Notes: a model not told the origin generated them from the sequence alone. A stretch of DNA of 64,000 bases from Symsagittifera roscoffensis (GCF_963678635.1 NC_087070.1:9644539-9708538), one strand, 5' to 3'; positions 22,972-35,211 are shown, counted from the first letter of the stretch. Made by a program: numbers and translations.

Positions 22972-23468
22972 CTAGAGCACCAAACATAGTGGGTTGCTGA
23001 GCAAGCTGCGAAACTCTGTAACCACAGTTTTCCAAAAACAAACGCGAAAAAAAACTTGAGTTTGTTTTTCGGTTCTTGCTTCAATTTTTGTCTTGTTTTG
23101 CTGCTGTTTTTCTTGTTATTGTCAGTGTAGTGATTTAAAAAACCGCATAGTTTTAAAAGGAAATTTCGATGAAAAAAGAATGATCGGGCTCTAGTTTTTT
23201 CAAACTATCTGATGCGGTACGTAATTTTGCGTGGTAGCTAATCACACTAATCCCTGCTTTCTTCGATTCTGATTGGCTGATACTGTTTTAGTCTGCATAT
23301 TGGCCTGTCTGCTTACGTTGTGTAACCATGTGGTCAAAAATATTACTTGGCTGCCAATTTCAGGTTTTGAACATCTAGATTTGCAAATTTGAATTGACTG
23401 CAGAAATACGAAAATGAATGTTTCATGCTTGAAAAACTTTAGTCTATGTAGTTTTGTTTGATTAGACA

Positions 23469-23720
23469 CAGGCGCGGATCTAAGAATTTTTCGATGGGGG
23501 GCAGATTTTTTTTAGATCGACCAATTTAATTTTCTGAGCTCTCCCAAATCACTATAAAGACGCAGGCGCCCTTAGAAAAATTTTAGGGTCAGTCAGCGAA
23601 AAATGGATATCTCAAAACAGTACATAGAGGGGACCCTTTGGGTCGGCAGGGGGTCAAATCTCTGCGGGGGGGGGGGGGGGGGGGGGAGTTGCGTCCGCCA
23701 CCCTCTTAAATCCGCTACTG
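23469..23720 (-). mobile_element. hAT MITE, perfect 8-bp target duplication
   Basis: Flanked on both sides by ATTAGACA. Ends CAGGCGCGGATCTAAG and TTAAATCCGCTACTG, with the family core reversed. A G-run of about 23 bases near the right end is probably imprecise. Confidence 0.9.
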
Positions 23721-24411
23721 ATTAGACACTTAAATGAATAAATAACTATCGCACGCAATAGGCACACATGCCTATCACTTTACTCCCACCCTTGACAAAA
23801 AAAACCTGTAGGCAACGAATTTTTTTTCCCGGGAAGAGCAAAACAAAATTCAAAATTTAGCGTTTCAGATCTATATTTTTAGTTTTAGTAATCTGAATTG
23901 ACAGCTTTTCCTCCTAATCGCTGGCTTTTCTCACTCATACGTTGACTAAAAAGCAGATTTTCAATTGTTTTCCTTTAAAAAAATTTCAGAAATTTTGGAA
24001 ATATCAATCAAATAAAAAAGTAAGGGTTTCGAAATTGAATAGCTCTCAACCTCATCTGAAGTATATCTTAAGTAACTGATTTGGCTAAAAAAATTGAAAA
24101 AAAAGAAACAAATGGTTGCCAAATTTCTCCTCGCTTTGCTGTGGGAACATTTGTTTTGATTTCTCAAGTCAGTGTAAATATAATATAATACCTAATGTTT
24201 TTTGCGAGGGGACACTTTTTTGTGGGGAAAAAACTGAGAACCCAAAATTCTTCCAAAACAGTGACATACAAAAAAGCAAACTAATTTGATTGATTATTGA
24301 ACTACAACTAAAATTAATTTAATGAGTATTATCATATCAAAAATTACAAAGTGGTTGTTTCAATAATTAATTTTCTGAGCTCTGCTCTCATAATCGACTT
24401 GGTTTTCACTT

Positions 24412-24681
24412 TCAATCTATGTCTTTGCTTCCATCGTCGTCTTTTTCATCGTCAACACTATCGTTCACGTATCGAGTATCTCTAGGAGTGATTTGATGTT
24501 CGTCCGAGGGGGGTTCCATTCTGGGGGGACTCCGGGGACTAAGGTCCCCCCTTTCTATTCCCTGCAGGGCCATTTCTATGTCGTCCGGGTGGGGATGGTT
24601 GGCGTCTGAGAACTGTTCTGAAGACGCCAGTGACTGGTAGCAAGCGTGGAAAAGACGCAATAGCACCAATACCAGAGATAT
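24412..24681 (-). CDS. Multi-pass protein, last exon (TM8 end, acidic tail)
   Basis: Acceptor CTAACAG/ATATCT in phase 0 extends TM8 (ISLVLVLLRLFHACY). An acidic, Pro-rich cytosolic tail of about 70 residues ends KDID and TGA. RSPPRMEPPSDEHQITPRD contains possible proline-directed phosphorylation sites, by composition only. Confidence 0.85.
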   Translation of the reverse strand: MSLVLVLLRLFHACYQSLASSEQFSDANHPHPDDIEMALQGIERGDLSPRSPPRMEPPSDEHQITPRDTRYVNDSVDDEKDDDGSKDID

Positions 24682-27600
24682 CTGTTAGAATTAAAGAACA
24701 TCTAAAGTAAGCGTCTTCAAAGCTCGACTTGGAAACGATGTCATGACAAAAACTAGGAAATGTTCGCAATTTTATTCAAAATCATGTGTAGTTTTTTTTA
24801 GCTAGACTACAGTGCTGATTTAAATTAACCGGACAAAACGCGTTAAACTTGAAATTTAAAACGGGTTTTTCTCAAATTGGGTTGAGTTTAGGTGAAAACT
24901 TATGAAGACAAAACTTGCTTAAAATTTTAGCACAATTAATATGGTGGAAATTGTTTTGCAAAATTCGGGCCCAAAATTTTACCCCAAAAATGGGTCATTT
25001 TGGCTTTTCTTAGTTAATCAAAAATTACGCCAAAAAAAAACAGGTCGATCGCAGATATAATTATATCAAAGTGAGCCCCTTACGTAGCCCAACAAACTTT
25101 AAGAAGGGTATATTCTCCAAAAAAAATTGTTTTTAAATCAAAAGTGGTTATTTTATTTAGTGAAAAAGACCTTTTTTGTCTATCAAACAAAAATAAATTA
25201 GTTTACAAAATGTTTTGGAGAATATACCCTTCTTAAAGTTTGTTGGGCTACGTAAGGGGCTCACTTTGATATAATTATGTCTGTGATCGATTCGTTATTT
25301 TTGGGGTAATTTTTGATTAACTAAGAAAAGCCAAAATGACCCATTTTTGGGGTAAAAATTTGGGCCCGAATTTTGCAAAACAAATTACACCATATTAATT
25401 CTGCTAAAATTTTAAGCAAGTTTTGTCATAATAAGTTTTTACCTAAACTCAACCCAATTTGAGAAAAACGCGTTTTAAATTTCGAGTTTAACGCGTTTTG
25501 GTCCGGTTAATTTAAATCAGCACTGTACATGGTTTGATTAACTATGTAGACTATTTAGTTTGATCAAAATCAAAATATGTCTGCAAGTAGATGATGAAAA
25601 ACAACCAGAAATATTGAAAGTTATGAGATAAGTCAAATACATATGGTCATTTGAAGAGAAAATGAACAAGACTGCTCTTATATCAGGGCAAAGCGCTGAA
25701 TATTCCGACTGCCCCTTTACTGTTCTCGAATAGTTTTTGTTCAAAGTTTTTTTGATGAAAAAAAAATTATGTACCTCCAATATCTACTGCAAATGCTAAT
25801 ATTTGAGTAGAATTAATATAGCCAATTATAGTTGCCTTCAATTCAATTTGTAATGATTAAGAGTGCATATAATTTGCCACGCAAAAAAATTTTTAAGTAT
25901 TAATTTTGCAGCAAGGCCATCCAAATTTTAGTCTATTGCAAGTATATTTGATTGGCAATCTAATTTTTTCTGGATCGATAAACATACGCTGTCAACTTTT
26001 GAAAAATTGGTCTGAATAAAAACATCTCGACTAATACTTATTCAGGTTTCTCAGCTTTTCGTTTTCGTTTCTGATTGTTTTTCCAAGATCATAAAGATCT
26101 AGAATGATTGTTTTGTGGCTATTAGAGCACCATTTTTAAAAGTGCTATTTTACCGTTTCCGCAACACGGGTCGTTGCCCCACTCTAAATCATTGCCAGCT
26201 GTACCCATGTGAAAATTAGTGTTCAACGCTTTTTTTCGGCTTTCGAAGTAATTGAGGAATATATATGTCTGGGGAGGTTTTTTATTACTTCAGAACGATT
26301 GTAGAAAATTGACAGAATATGGGTGGGTTTCAATCCGGATATCGTTGAAATGCCAAGCGAAAATGCTTTCAGTTGATTAAAATGTGGATGGCATCGCTGC
26401 TCGAATAGTACTTGGATAGTTTCAATACTTTCTTATGTCTAAAAAATATCCGCATTCACAAAAGCCAAGTTAAAGCCGCTCAAATTTTAGCGGTTGCAAT
26501 TGATATTGGCAGCACAAAAATGATTGTTTATCGACATTTTTCGAAAGAAAACTTTCAGGGTTTTGACTTGATACACGAGCAGTCTTGTTCAGGTTATCTC
26601 GCCCAAAGCTGCATTGCTAGATCTGCAATATCTCAGCATTTCCTTATTGGTTATTCAAAGGAAAATCAGTGCTAAACTGAAAGTTGTTAGATAATTAGTT
26701 TTGACGGGTAGTGAAGAAAAGTTAACATATGTGCCTAGTCTGCTATAGGTTTCTGGAAAAAAACACGAACGATTTTTTTTTGTGATTGTTATTTTCCACA
26801 AACTTAAAACCTGCAATGATTTAGTCCAGTTCGTCGCTTTAAAACCTATTTTAAGTTAGCTCTATATAATTGCTAATTTAGGGCTAAAAAATTGCTTTAA
26901 CAGAAATCGCTTACTCATCAATGTTGGTCACTCTTTTCAAGAATTTACAGCGCTGATTTCAATATGGAAATCAAACCAGAACTTTTTTAAATTTTGAGCG
27001 TAGTCTCTTATCGTGAAAATTGATTTTTATCAAAACAAGTATTCGTTCTTACAATTTGTCAGGTTGTAGAAAAAAATCATCAATAAATCACAATGTCATC
27101 GAAGTACATCAATGATTTTGTTAAAGGAAAATTGGCCATTTAGCCATCATTTATTTATCAATAACTTAGCTTTGACTTTTGGATTTTTCAAAAAAGCGCA
27201 AAAGTAGCAAGTCTTAACGGGGATCGACCTCACAATCTATAGGTTTTCAGTCACTTGTGCATCTTTTTTTGTCACCGTAGCTTATTTGATTTCAAATAGT
27301 TGATGATATTACTGAACGCTCATCATATGAAAGAATCAATATGCTTGTTGTGATATTCTCTTTTCAAAATAAAGTTTGACAAAAAAGTTTCATTGCTAAT
27401 TTTTTTTCTGAATCATCCCTGACAAAAATTCAACTTCCCAGTTCTGATTAATCAATGAGACGTTGCCAATTTATCGCTGAAAAAAAATCATCACCAAATC
27501 AATGATGTAAATATTAATAAAACTGGGTTTTTAAGGATAAATCGACGATTATCTATGAAAGTTGAACAGAAATTAGATCAAATTTCCGAAGTTTAGATTT

Positions 27601-30600
27601 CAAAGTTGTTGCGAAAACTAACCATGCATAGAGCAATACAGAATACAAATAACTGCGAAGAACTATCACCACCACTATCTTCATCTTGTTGTGATTCCCC
27701 CTCACTATCCTGGCTATTGCTACTGTCAATATTCTTGGCCAGAAGATTGATTGCGAACCAAATTGACACCAAGTAGGGCGAAACCACAAAACGCAGAACA
27801 TGTTCGAATATGAGAAAATCTGCAGCTGAATAGACGATTAAGATCACGCACGTTAGAGGCATTAATATGTTAATTGCAGTATTTTCCGATCCCCCCTCAA
27901 GGTTGACTAAATGGGTGATGACATTGCACAGTTCGAAGAGTAAGAGACAGGGAATAGATAGGACTCCGTTCTGGGCGAATATCTTGAGGATCCAGAACTC
28001 CCGAGTGAAATCGGAAAGCAATTGGTCTCTTTTGCCACTAAAATGAAAAACTTAATCTTCAACTGCGATAGTTGGATTCTTGAAACAAAGTTTAGAAGCG
28101 TCAAAAGTTTCCTTTTTATGGGTCTACACAGGGGCTGATCTAGGATTTTCTCGAGGGGGGCCGGATTTTCAAAAAAAATATATTTTTAGGCCGACCAAAT
28201 TGATTTTCGGAGCTCTCCTAAAGCACTAAAAAGGCCATTTTTGGAAAATTTGAACAAAAAAAATCGAGTTTATTTTTGGCGCGCGCTCCCCATCAAAGTT
28301 AGTATACATTGGCGCGTCGAAGGCGCCTTTAGAAAAACTTTAGGGTCTGTCACCAAAAATGGATTTCTTAAAAATTACCAAATGGATTTCATAAAAATTA
28401 CCGAATCCCTGAGGGGGGGGGGAGGAGGGGGAGGGAAAGGGAAGAGTACGCCCCCGTCCCCCCTCCCTAAATCCGCCCCTGGGTCTACATTTTTATTCTA
28501 CTTAATACTATAATTTTTATCTAAAACGCGCTAAATTAATCATATAAATGTGGCGAAATAGCGCGTTGAAACAAACAACTTCACTTTATTACATTTTTTC
28601 TACAAACAGAGCTGAAACCTTCAAATTGCTGAAATTTATAAATTATTCTAATTATAATCTTAATATTAGATTTTCAACGATCAGTTTTTGACAAAAATTT
28701 GCATTTTATTCCCCAGACAAATTTTTTTTCCAACATTAGAAGGAATATTTGTACCTGAAGTTGTAGCAAAGCGACACTGATGCAGATACTGCGCACAACA
28801 AGACAAGAATCACAAGCCACAGGCAGGCATAAGGGTAGTTAATGTCCGCCAAAAATGGCCATAGACACAGTCCACACAACAGGAGAATTAAATGAGAGTA
28901 AAACGAAAGGGATAAAACGGGGGGAGACAGTCGGAATAGACATCCCCCCTCCCCATCTTCGCCATCTACAGCCCCCTCAGTAGCATCTGAAGATTGACTA
29001 AAGAGCACACTTTGGGACCAGAGAATCCAGACTAGGTTCCAGATGTATACAAGTGCTATTAGGAGGTAGTATGTAGATGGGGGTTGGAGGGGGGTTTCTT
29101 GGCTGCTCAGTGCGTCGGATAACGAGCTGTGGAACATGCCTGGAAAAGATACCACAATGTCAATTAAAATCATTCCGCGTTTTTTTAAAATTCCGGACAA
29201 CAAATTTTTTATTCAGTTTGAAAATTAGAGCTCTGTATTGTATAATTATTTCTGTATCAAGAAAAAAAGATGCAATCTGCTTTTAGCTGGGGCATATGAT
29301 ACGACATACAAAACCCTAGTTCGTTTCGTGCGGTCTAACCCCTTTTTAATTTATAATAATATCCGGCTGCGCAGCAGTACAAAAATTGTTTTTTTTTTTT
29401 AAATAAATTTAACTTGTTAAAGCACCGATCTTACAGAGAGTAATAATTATCTAAGGTGGCCTTTGTATTCTAGAAGGCTCGGATCGGTTGAGTTTCGGAT
29501 TCAATTTTTCAACCTCACTAAAGTTAAAATAAATTAGACGACTTCAAAGTCACTTTTCAAACATTTGAGCATATCAATCCCTCTATTTGACAACAAGTAG
29601 ACAAAAGTGAGAGGAAAATTTCATTCATTTGGGTTCATGAGAGCATAGACAAAGAAAACCAAAAACAGTTTTTACAAAAGTAAATTCATCCACTTGGGGC
29701 GTTACAATAACGATTTACCCATTTAGGGGGTGGGGGGGGAGGAAATAACAATTTACCCATTTGGGGCGTTGCAGTTGCGAATAGAATGAAGAGAAGGATG
29801 ACGAGGAGGTAGAGACAGAAGGAGACCCCTGCCATCACCCGCCGCACCCACAACAACATCAGGGAGTAGTCCTCCTCCAACACCACAATCTCCCTCTCTC
29901 TACTCCCCACCCCGTAATGATCCCCCCTACTCTTAGAGTGTCTTCTGTCTCTGTGTTCTCTGCCCCCCAAGATGTGTCCACTATGACTGGAATCGGCACT
30001 CCGGTCAACCCCAATTGCACGGTAGTGACTCACACTGAAAGAAAAAACAAGCGGTTTAAGGGTAGATGTCTACGTGATTTTGAGAACAAGCTCACCAGAC
30101 TAAGGATCCCCCTTTGGTACCATTTGACGATATCTATTTCTAGCCGACCACGTATAGACAAAAATGCTAGTTTTTAGTGGGAGAGGGGCAAAATATTTTG
30201 AACTTCCACCCCCTCAAGAAAAATCTGGATTGCACTTTTGCCATTTTCGAAAAAACCCCACGTTAGTTTATGAGAAGGAAAACCACTATAATTTGAGCAA
30301 AAAGTTGAAAACTGAAAAACAATAATAGCCGTTGTTTTGTCATTTTCATTTGCAAAGCAGTGACTCATGCTGTAGGCGTAATTTATTTCATTGGGTCTCA
30401 AAATTGCATTTTAGTTCCAAAACAAGATTGCCCGTTTATCAGGGCAAAGCCCTAAATGTTTTGATTGCACTTAAAGGCCAAGTAAAAATTTTTTGGTTGA
30501 AAAAAAGATTCGACAGTAAACTAAATTGAAAAAATAGGTGCTATATACCCCACATGCTATAGAAAACACAAAGGGATAAACAAAACTGCTCGTATCACGG

Positions 30601-33600
30601 CGAAGCCCTGAATGTTATGAGTGTCTCTTAAGGTCTATGGTGCAGTAATAACATTAAAAAAAATATGAGATTTTATGAGAAAATCATTCCATTGCACGCC
30701 ATATAAAGTACAAAGTGATAAATTTCGCTCCTAGTAACAAATCAATTATGGCAAATAAGCTTGATTCAACCAATTTGGAACAATTTCTATAACGGAATAA
30801 ATCTACGCTTACGCGTTAATAGCGCAAAATATATCGCGCGTTAATTGTCCCAAATTGACCAAAATGATCACAGGTGAAATACTTTTTCAATTTTAAGCTC
30901 AGGACAACAATAGCTTTGGAATGATATGAAAAAACCGTCATAAATGGCTGACTAAAAAGCTGAAGTTTTTCTGAAGAAACCCACCCCGAGCACAAATATT
31001 CCGTTACTTTCGTTACGAAAGTCGGAACAAAAATTTTGTGTTGCAATAACTCGACCAAAAGATTTGTCTCTATTCATTTTGGAACGATTCAAATCCGCCG
31101 CTTACGTGTGTTATAGTAACGCAATGTATCTAGCATTGGTTATCTCTAATTGGCAAAACTAGCAGTTTTGAAACCTTACAACTTGACAAAAAATGACCTA
31201 ACTTATTTTTCTCTTTTAAACTCCAGGCAAAAATGTCTTTCAAAAGCTGAAAAAAAATTGCTCGAAAAAGCTTATTTTCGAAGGGTGACTGAATAAAAAA
31301 CCACCCCAAGCATAATTATTCCGCTATATATTCAATGTCGGAACAATTGGAGTTGTAGCGAAGAATAGAGTCGGCGTTAATCTCAAATAATAGTTTCAAA
31401 AAACTGAGCTTGCAGTTATGCTTGAAGAATTTTTTCTTATCAGGCCAAGTTTAGAAAGCAACTTTAGGGATTGTGGTGTTTGACCCGGGAATTGTCAATT
31501 GCGAAGCGAGTTTGCTAGACACTACTAGCCTTCATGAGGCAAACTTTCTACGAACACTACTCAATAGTTTTAAAGTGTAAATTGATCACGCGTGGCGGTT
31601 TATCCCGCACTCATAATCAGTCATATAAGTTCTTCTTAAAGTTTAGAACTTTTGATAACATTGGTTCAGTTAAAATTTTTATTTATCTTAGTTTGATTAA
31701 TAAAAATTACTCGAACCAGTAAAAGTGTAGTCCGAACATTCAAGGCTTTGCTCTAATATGCGAGGAATTTTGTTAGGATAAGCTTTTAAAATAACTCGAG
31801 AAATGTTTAAAAACTCATTTTTTAAAAGTTTTTTTATAGACATCAAACACGACTTAATGAACAAAAAAAGACAATCGGAACACAAGGGGCGACGCCATAA
31901 AACGAGCAGCCTCGTTTTGTTGTATCCTGTAAAGCAAATTTGAACAAATTGAAGAATATCCACTGTTCTCAAATGCACTTGCATGCCTCTGCTGTAATAT
32001 CGAAAAACCCATAAGGTCTCCAAAAAGGTCGAATTTTTATTTTCAATGAAAAATTCTGTTTTTCGATTACCTCAATGGCGGCTACAAACTACAAAAAAAT
32101 AAGAAATGTAAGTTCTTGCAAGAAATGAAAAGTTACCGATAATTATTCATCGCATTGTTATGATAATTTATTATGCGGCGTAATCAGAAATCCAAAAATA
32201 GGCAAACACTAACTGTTTAATGAAGCAAAATCTGCTTTATCAAACAAATAATCGAACAAAAAACTACTCTTAGTTTCTGTAAATTGAGGAAAATCACCTT
32301 CTATAGGTCGCTTCTGACGTCTTCCTACTTCTACTACCGTCTCTCCTATCACCCCCAATGGAGTAATAGTTACTATGAGGACGACTGTCCCCCACTCGCC
32401 TACTGCTGCTCCTCAGCGTCCCAACTGATGTTGCCCCTTTTTGATCCCCCCACCGATGACTACTACGACTGTTCCCTCTCCCACTCGATTTGTTTTTATC
32501 TTTACTTCCACGGTAACGTCGGTTGTTGTTCCTCCTTGGAGCTCCTAAAGTCACGTGACAAGCGATGACTTTGACATTGAACTCGATTTTCATGAACTTT
32601 GCAAACAAGACCAAACTGATGATAAAGAAAAAAGAGAAACTTACTATGAACTCAACTTGTTCCTTTTTTCTCTAAATCCTCCAATTATTATGAACTTAAA
32701 ATGTATAAGAACCTTTAGGAGTCCATAGTTTTTTCAAAAAATTGCAATAGCCATACCCATACCCGGGTTGAAAAATTCATACAGTTTCCCATGCAGTTCA
32801 TAGATTTAAAAAAGTGTAAAAAGACTATAGGTATGAAAATTGTATGACTAGCAATTTTTCAATACTTTTTTTCGGCATAAAAATTAAAAAAAAATCCAAT
32901 TTTTTCAACTATATACTATTTTTATGAGGGCCGTTTTTAAACTAATGACTTTTATTATCAATGGCGAAAACTTTTTAGTTTGATAAAAATGCTAGCCGTA
33001 CCATTCCCATAATTTTGAGAATTGTGTGACTAGAATTTTTTCATAGATAAATTGTATGGAACCCTATGACTTGCATTTTAAGTGTATGGCTGTCAACCCG
33101 GGTATAATTTTGGGTTCTAAAATACTTGCCAGTGATAGTTGCTGTTCAGCGTCCATACCTGGTGTTTCTATGACGGAGTAAGGATGAGAGTACTTCAGAT
33201 AATCCCCCTCCCCCGTTCCACAATGCGAATAATCCCCCCTCGACGAATCCCTGGACTTGTCCCTGGATTGGTCCCTGGATCTGTGTCTATATCTGCGTCA
33301 CAAAATTTAGCCCAATTTTTTTCTAACACACCAAGTGTATAGAAACAAAATGAGAAATTCTAATTACTTAATTAAACTCAGATAAAAATAAATAATAAAT
33401 CAAGCTTTTCAATTTTTCAACAGCGTGATAAGAAACTGTCCAGAGATTTAGAGCACCAAATTTAATTTGCGCCAATGATTAATAAAGCCGCACTGTTATT
33501 GCAATTTCGCGGCTTGACTCAATTTGAGCCGGTTTTAAATACTTTTACAGCAAAGTAGGTGAACCAATCAACTAAGTTGTCGGTTCGGCAACTGCGTGGT

Positions 33601-35211
33601 TTTCATAAGCATTCACGGTGCGTTTTCTGTGTCATTTTTTGGCTAATTTTGATCGGTTATGTGTTCATTATTACAAGAGGCTTTTTTCGTTTTGATTGAA
33701 GTAAATAGCACACGTGAATTTGTCAAGTGGTTTATAAGATACCACGATGATCAAAACAAGCGCATGTTTGAAGGGCCCCAAATGTCTGTAATAATTAATC
33801 ATCGGCACTGCTTTTTTCGAAAAAAGCGCTTACGTTTTTACAACGCTCTCAAACACTTTGAGTTTTACTATCTGTAAGATAGACAGGTTTTGCATGAAAA
33901 CCAAGATACGGTTTCTTAGAGCTGAGAGAAATCTCCCGTCATGAACCGCATATATTCACTTCCAAAAAGATTCCCTCTGGTATTGCTTGACCACATCCAG
34001 TTTTTCCACGATAAAAATTTTTAGTTTTCTGATGCCGTCGTTGCCATCAATATACGCTATCATTTAAAAGAGGGGAGCGTACTGTGCCAAACCCGAAAAT
34101 GTTTATTTGTTCTTAGCCACATTAAACAACTAATGAATTGTGTTTCTAACTTTGTGAGGGGAACACGTGATGACCTGTCTGCTCGTCTGTAGTGAGTCCT
34201 ACTTCTTGTACTCCTGGGCAGTGACTCATACATGCCAATCTCAGCATAATGCCCCCCACCCCCTCCCCCACCCCCACCCCCACCAACTGTTGGGTGCAAC
34301 ACCATAGTCCCGTAGTGCGATCCTCCCTGAAAAATGAGATTTGCCCGAGTTGACAAAAAATGATGGTCATACACCTCGCATAAACATCTCCAATTTATGG
34401 TTTTGTTTTTTTTCCATCCATTTTCAACTTATAGTGAAAATTTTCTAAAGGCGCCTTGGGCGCCATTATATACTAACTGTAAAGAGGAGCGCGCGCCAAA
34501 AAAAAACTTAATTTTTTGGTCAAAATTTCAAAAATGTGCCCAAAAACGGCATTTTTGGACTGTTTTTTCAAAATTGTGCCTTCGGCGCTTAAAATTTTGC
34601 AAAATAGGGTCTTTATAGTGTTATGGGAATGCTCGGAAAGTCAGTTTGGTCAATCTAAAAAAGGTCGCCAAAGTTTTGAAATGTTTTTAAAAATCTGCCC
34701 CCAACCCAACGATCGTATATCTGTACAATATCTTCTATTCCCAGAACATTTGCAGCAATTATAAAGGCAAAAAACGGCTGACCAAAAATTGGTTTACTTT
34801 TGGCGCTAAAAACTTTAGATCAGCTTAAATCCTCTCGTCGCAATAGACTGAAATAAGATCCTGCACCCCAACTTTCAATATACATTAAATTTGCTAAACG
34901 CTACTTTTGAAATGCTCTATTCTGCTTGGCTGAAAACTCGAATTCGAACCAACTTAACATCCTATTTAAACGTTTTTTTTTGGGGGGGATATTAACTTGG
35001 TCTCGAAGTATCTTTTCCAGTAGTTACTGGAGCGCATGCAAAGTTAAAAGTTATGATCGATATACCACAAATCCACGTGACTCATACGGGCTTGCATATC
35101 GTTGGTTTCCCTCCCCCACCCCTTCTGGATGAGCGAGGATGACGTCACTGTTGAAGTCACTGTGGTCGCTGTTGAATCTGGGTCTGTGGGCACAATTGGA
35201 ATCCAGAACGC
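24412..35211 (-). CDS. Unrecognised multi-pass membrane protein gene (8 exons, 5' end not found)
   Basis: Eight exons with GT-AG borders and matching phases give one frame of about 674 codons to a stop. The first half is hydrophilic: Ser/Arg-rich runs (RHRSRDQSRDKSRDSSRG, NNNRRYRGSKDKNKSS), an eleven-residue Gly run and many Tyr/His. The second half has about eight hydrophobic segments, an acidic loop between TM2 and TM3, another before TM8, and an acidic tail (DDEKDDDGSKDID). Large cytosolic domains at both ends fit a plasma- or endomembrane protein, but I do not recognise the family and propose no function. The incoming phase of the first exon found is 1, so at least one upstream exon with the start codon is missing. 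A possible ATTAAA signal lies about 95 bp after the stop. One of its exons has a decayed duplicate at 61745-61885. Confidence 0.85.
24810..25525. mobile_element. Foldback / Tc1-mariner-like MITE with arms of about 300 bp
   Basis: Starts CAGTGCTGATTTAAATTAAC and ends with the complement, flanked by TA on both sides. The arms match over most of 300 bp each around a spacer of about 95 bp. No transposase ORF. In the last intron of the multi-pass gene. The CAGT start and TA flank suggest a Tc1/mariner-type mobiliser. Confidence 0.88.
25526..27622. other. Rest of the last intron of the multi-pass gene
   Basis: Fragments of the dispersed GAACAAGACTGCTC repeat lie at about 25668-25745 and, reversed, at about 26575-26612. 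No coding signal that I trust. Confidence 0.5.
27623..28037 (-). CDS. Multi-pass protein, exon g (TM5-TM8 start)
   Basis: Acceptor ATTTTAG/TGGCAA, donor CATG/GTTAGT. TM5 is GVLSIPCLLLFELCNVI, TM6 is NILMPLTCVILIVYSAADF, TM7 is VSPYLVSIWFAINLLA. A Ser/Asp/Glu loop (DSSNSQDSEGESQQDEDSGG) precedes TM8 (LFVFCIALCM). Confidence 0.86.
28129..28481 (-). mobile_element. hAT MITE, perfect 8-bp target duplication
   Basis: Flanked by GGTCTACA on both sides. Ends CAGGGGCTGATCTAGGAT and TAAATCCGCCCCTG, with the reversed family core (GCGCGTCGAAGGCGCC). In the intron between exons f and g of the multi-pass gene. Confidence 0.93.
28755..29139 (-). CDS. Multi-pass protein, exon f (TM2-TM4)
   Basis: Acceptor TTTCCAG/GCATGT, donor TTCAG/GTACAA. 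TM2 is YYLLIALVYIWNLVWILW. It is followed by the acidic loop DATEGAVDGEDGEGG, then TM3 (YSHLILLLCGLCLWPFLA) and TM4 (YACLWLVILVLLCAVSASV). Confidence 0.86.
29757..30034 (-). CDS. Multi-pass protein, exon e (TM1)
   Basis: Acceptor CTTTCAG/TGTGAG, donor AATGG/GTAAAT. A His/Arg/Ser-rich segment leads into VLEEDYSLMLLWVRRVMAG and the hydrophobic VSFCLYLLVILLFILFATA, the first membrane segment. Confidence 0.86.
30581..30875 (+). repeat. Dispersed repeat A (inverted mate at 45690-46025)
   Basis: Runs from AAACTGCTCGTATCACGGCG to GTTAATTGTCCCAAATTGACC, with an inner near-palindrome GCGCAAAATATATCGCGCG. The same blocks occur reversed at 45.7-46.0 kb. Partial copies lie at 30430-30480 and 25668-25745, and a worn tandem continuation at about 30960-31370. 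Confidence 0.75.
31371..32297. other. Intron of the multi-pass gene, nothing further seen
   Basis: AT-rich intron between exons d and e. No repeats with clear ends and no coding signal. Confidence 0.4.
32298..32544 (-). CDS. Multi-pass protein, exon d (Arg/Ser-rich)
   Basis: Acceptor CTTTAG/GAGCTC, donor AGAAG/GTGATT. Low-complexity basic segment (APRRNNNRRYRGSKDKNKSS to GGDRRDGSRSRKTSEATYR). Predicted disordered and cytosolic by composition. Confidence 0.82.
32762..33102. mobile_element. TA-flanked MITE with CCCGGGTTGA ends
   Basis: CCCGGGTTGAAAAATTCATA at the left and the complement of CCCGGGTTGACAGCCATACA at the right, each bordered by TA. It ends 57 bp from exon c of the multi-pass gene. 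No ORF. Confidence 0.8.
33159..33292 (-). CDS. Multi-pass protein, exon c (Ser-Arg repeats)
   Basis: Acceptor GACGCAG/ATATAG, donor CCAG/GTATGG. Encodes RHRSRDQSRDKSRDSSRG then DYSHCGTGEGDYLKYSHPYS. The SRD repeats are encoded by near-identical TCCAGGGAC units. Confidence 0.82.
34175..34326 (-). CDS. Multi-pass protein, exon b (poly-Gly)
   Basis: Acceptor TTTTTCAG/GGAGGA, donor GACAG/GTCATC. GSHYGTMVLHPTV is followed by eleven glycines, then YESLPRSTRSRTHYRRAD. The Gly run comes from GGT/GGG codons and may vary in length between individuals. Confidence 0.8.
34435..34705 (+). mobile_element. hAT MITE core fragment
   Basis: AAAGGCGCCTTGGGCGCC, GAGCGCGCGCCAAAA and GGAAAGTCAGTTTGGTCAA in family order. 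The termini are lost. In an intron of the multi-pass gene. Confidence 0.75.
34927..35003 (+). repeat. Repeat pair member (mate at 36737-36810)
   Basis: About 75 bp from GGCTGAAAACTCGAATTCG to GGGGATATTAACTTGGT, nearly identical in the two places. Confidence 0.8.
35066..35211 (-). CDS. Multi-pass protein, exon a (first found)
   Basis: Acceptor ATTTCAG/GCGTTC, donor TGTG/GTATAT. Encodes VLDSNCAHRPRFNSDHSDFN and, further on, NQRYASPYESRGFV. Phase 1 in, phase 0 out. An alternative donor, CC/GTATGAGT, would not match the next exon's phase. The upstream partner exon is not certain. Confidence 0.75.

Noticed and set aside
22803-23084. 93-codon minus frame
   Set aside because: Contains the translated solitary hAT end and poly-G, plus the GGATTCC tract. 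Not coding.
28241-28513. 90-codon plus-strand frame
   Set aside because: It lies inside a hAT MITE. The peptide comes from the element core and a G-run.
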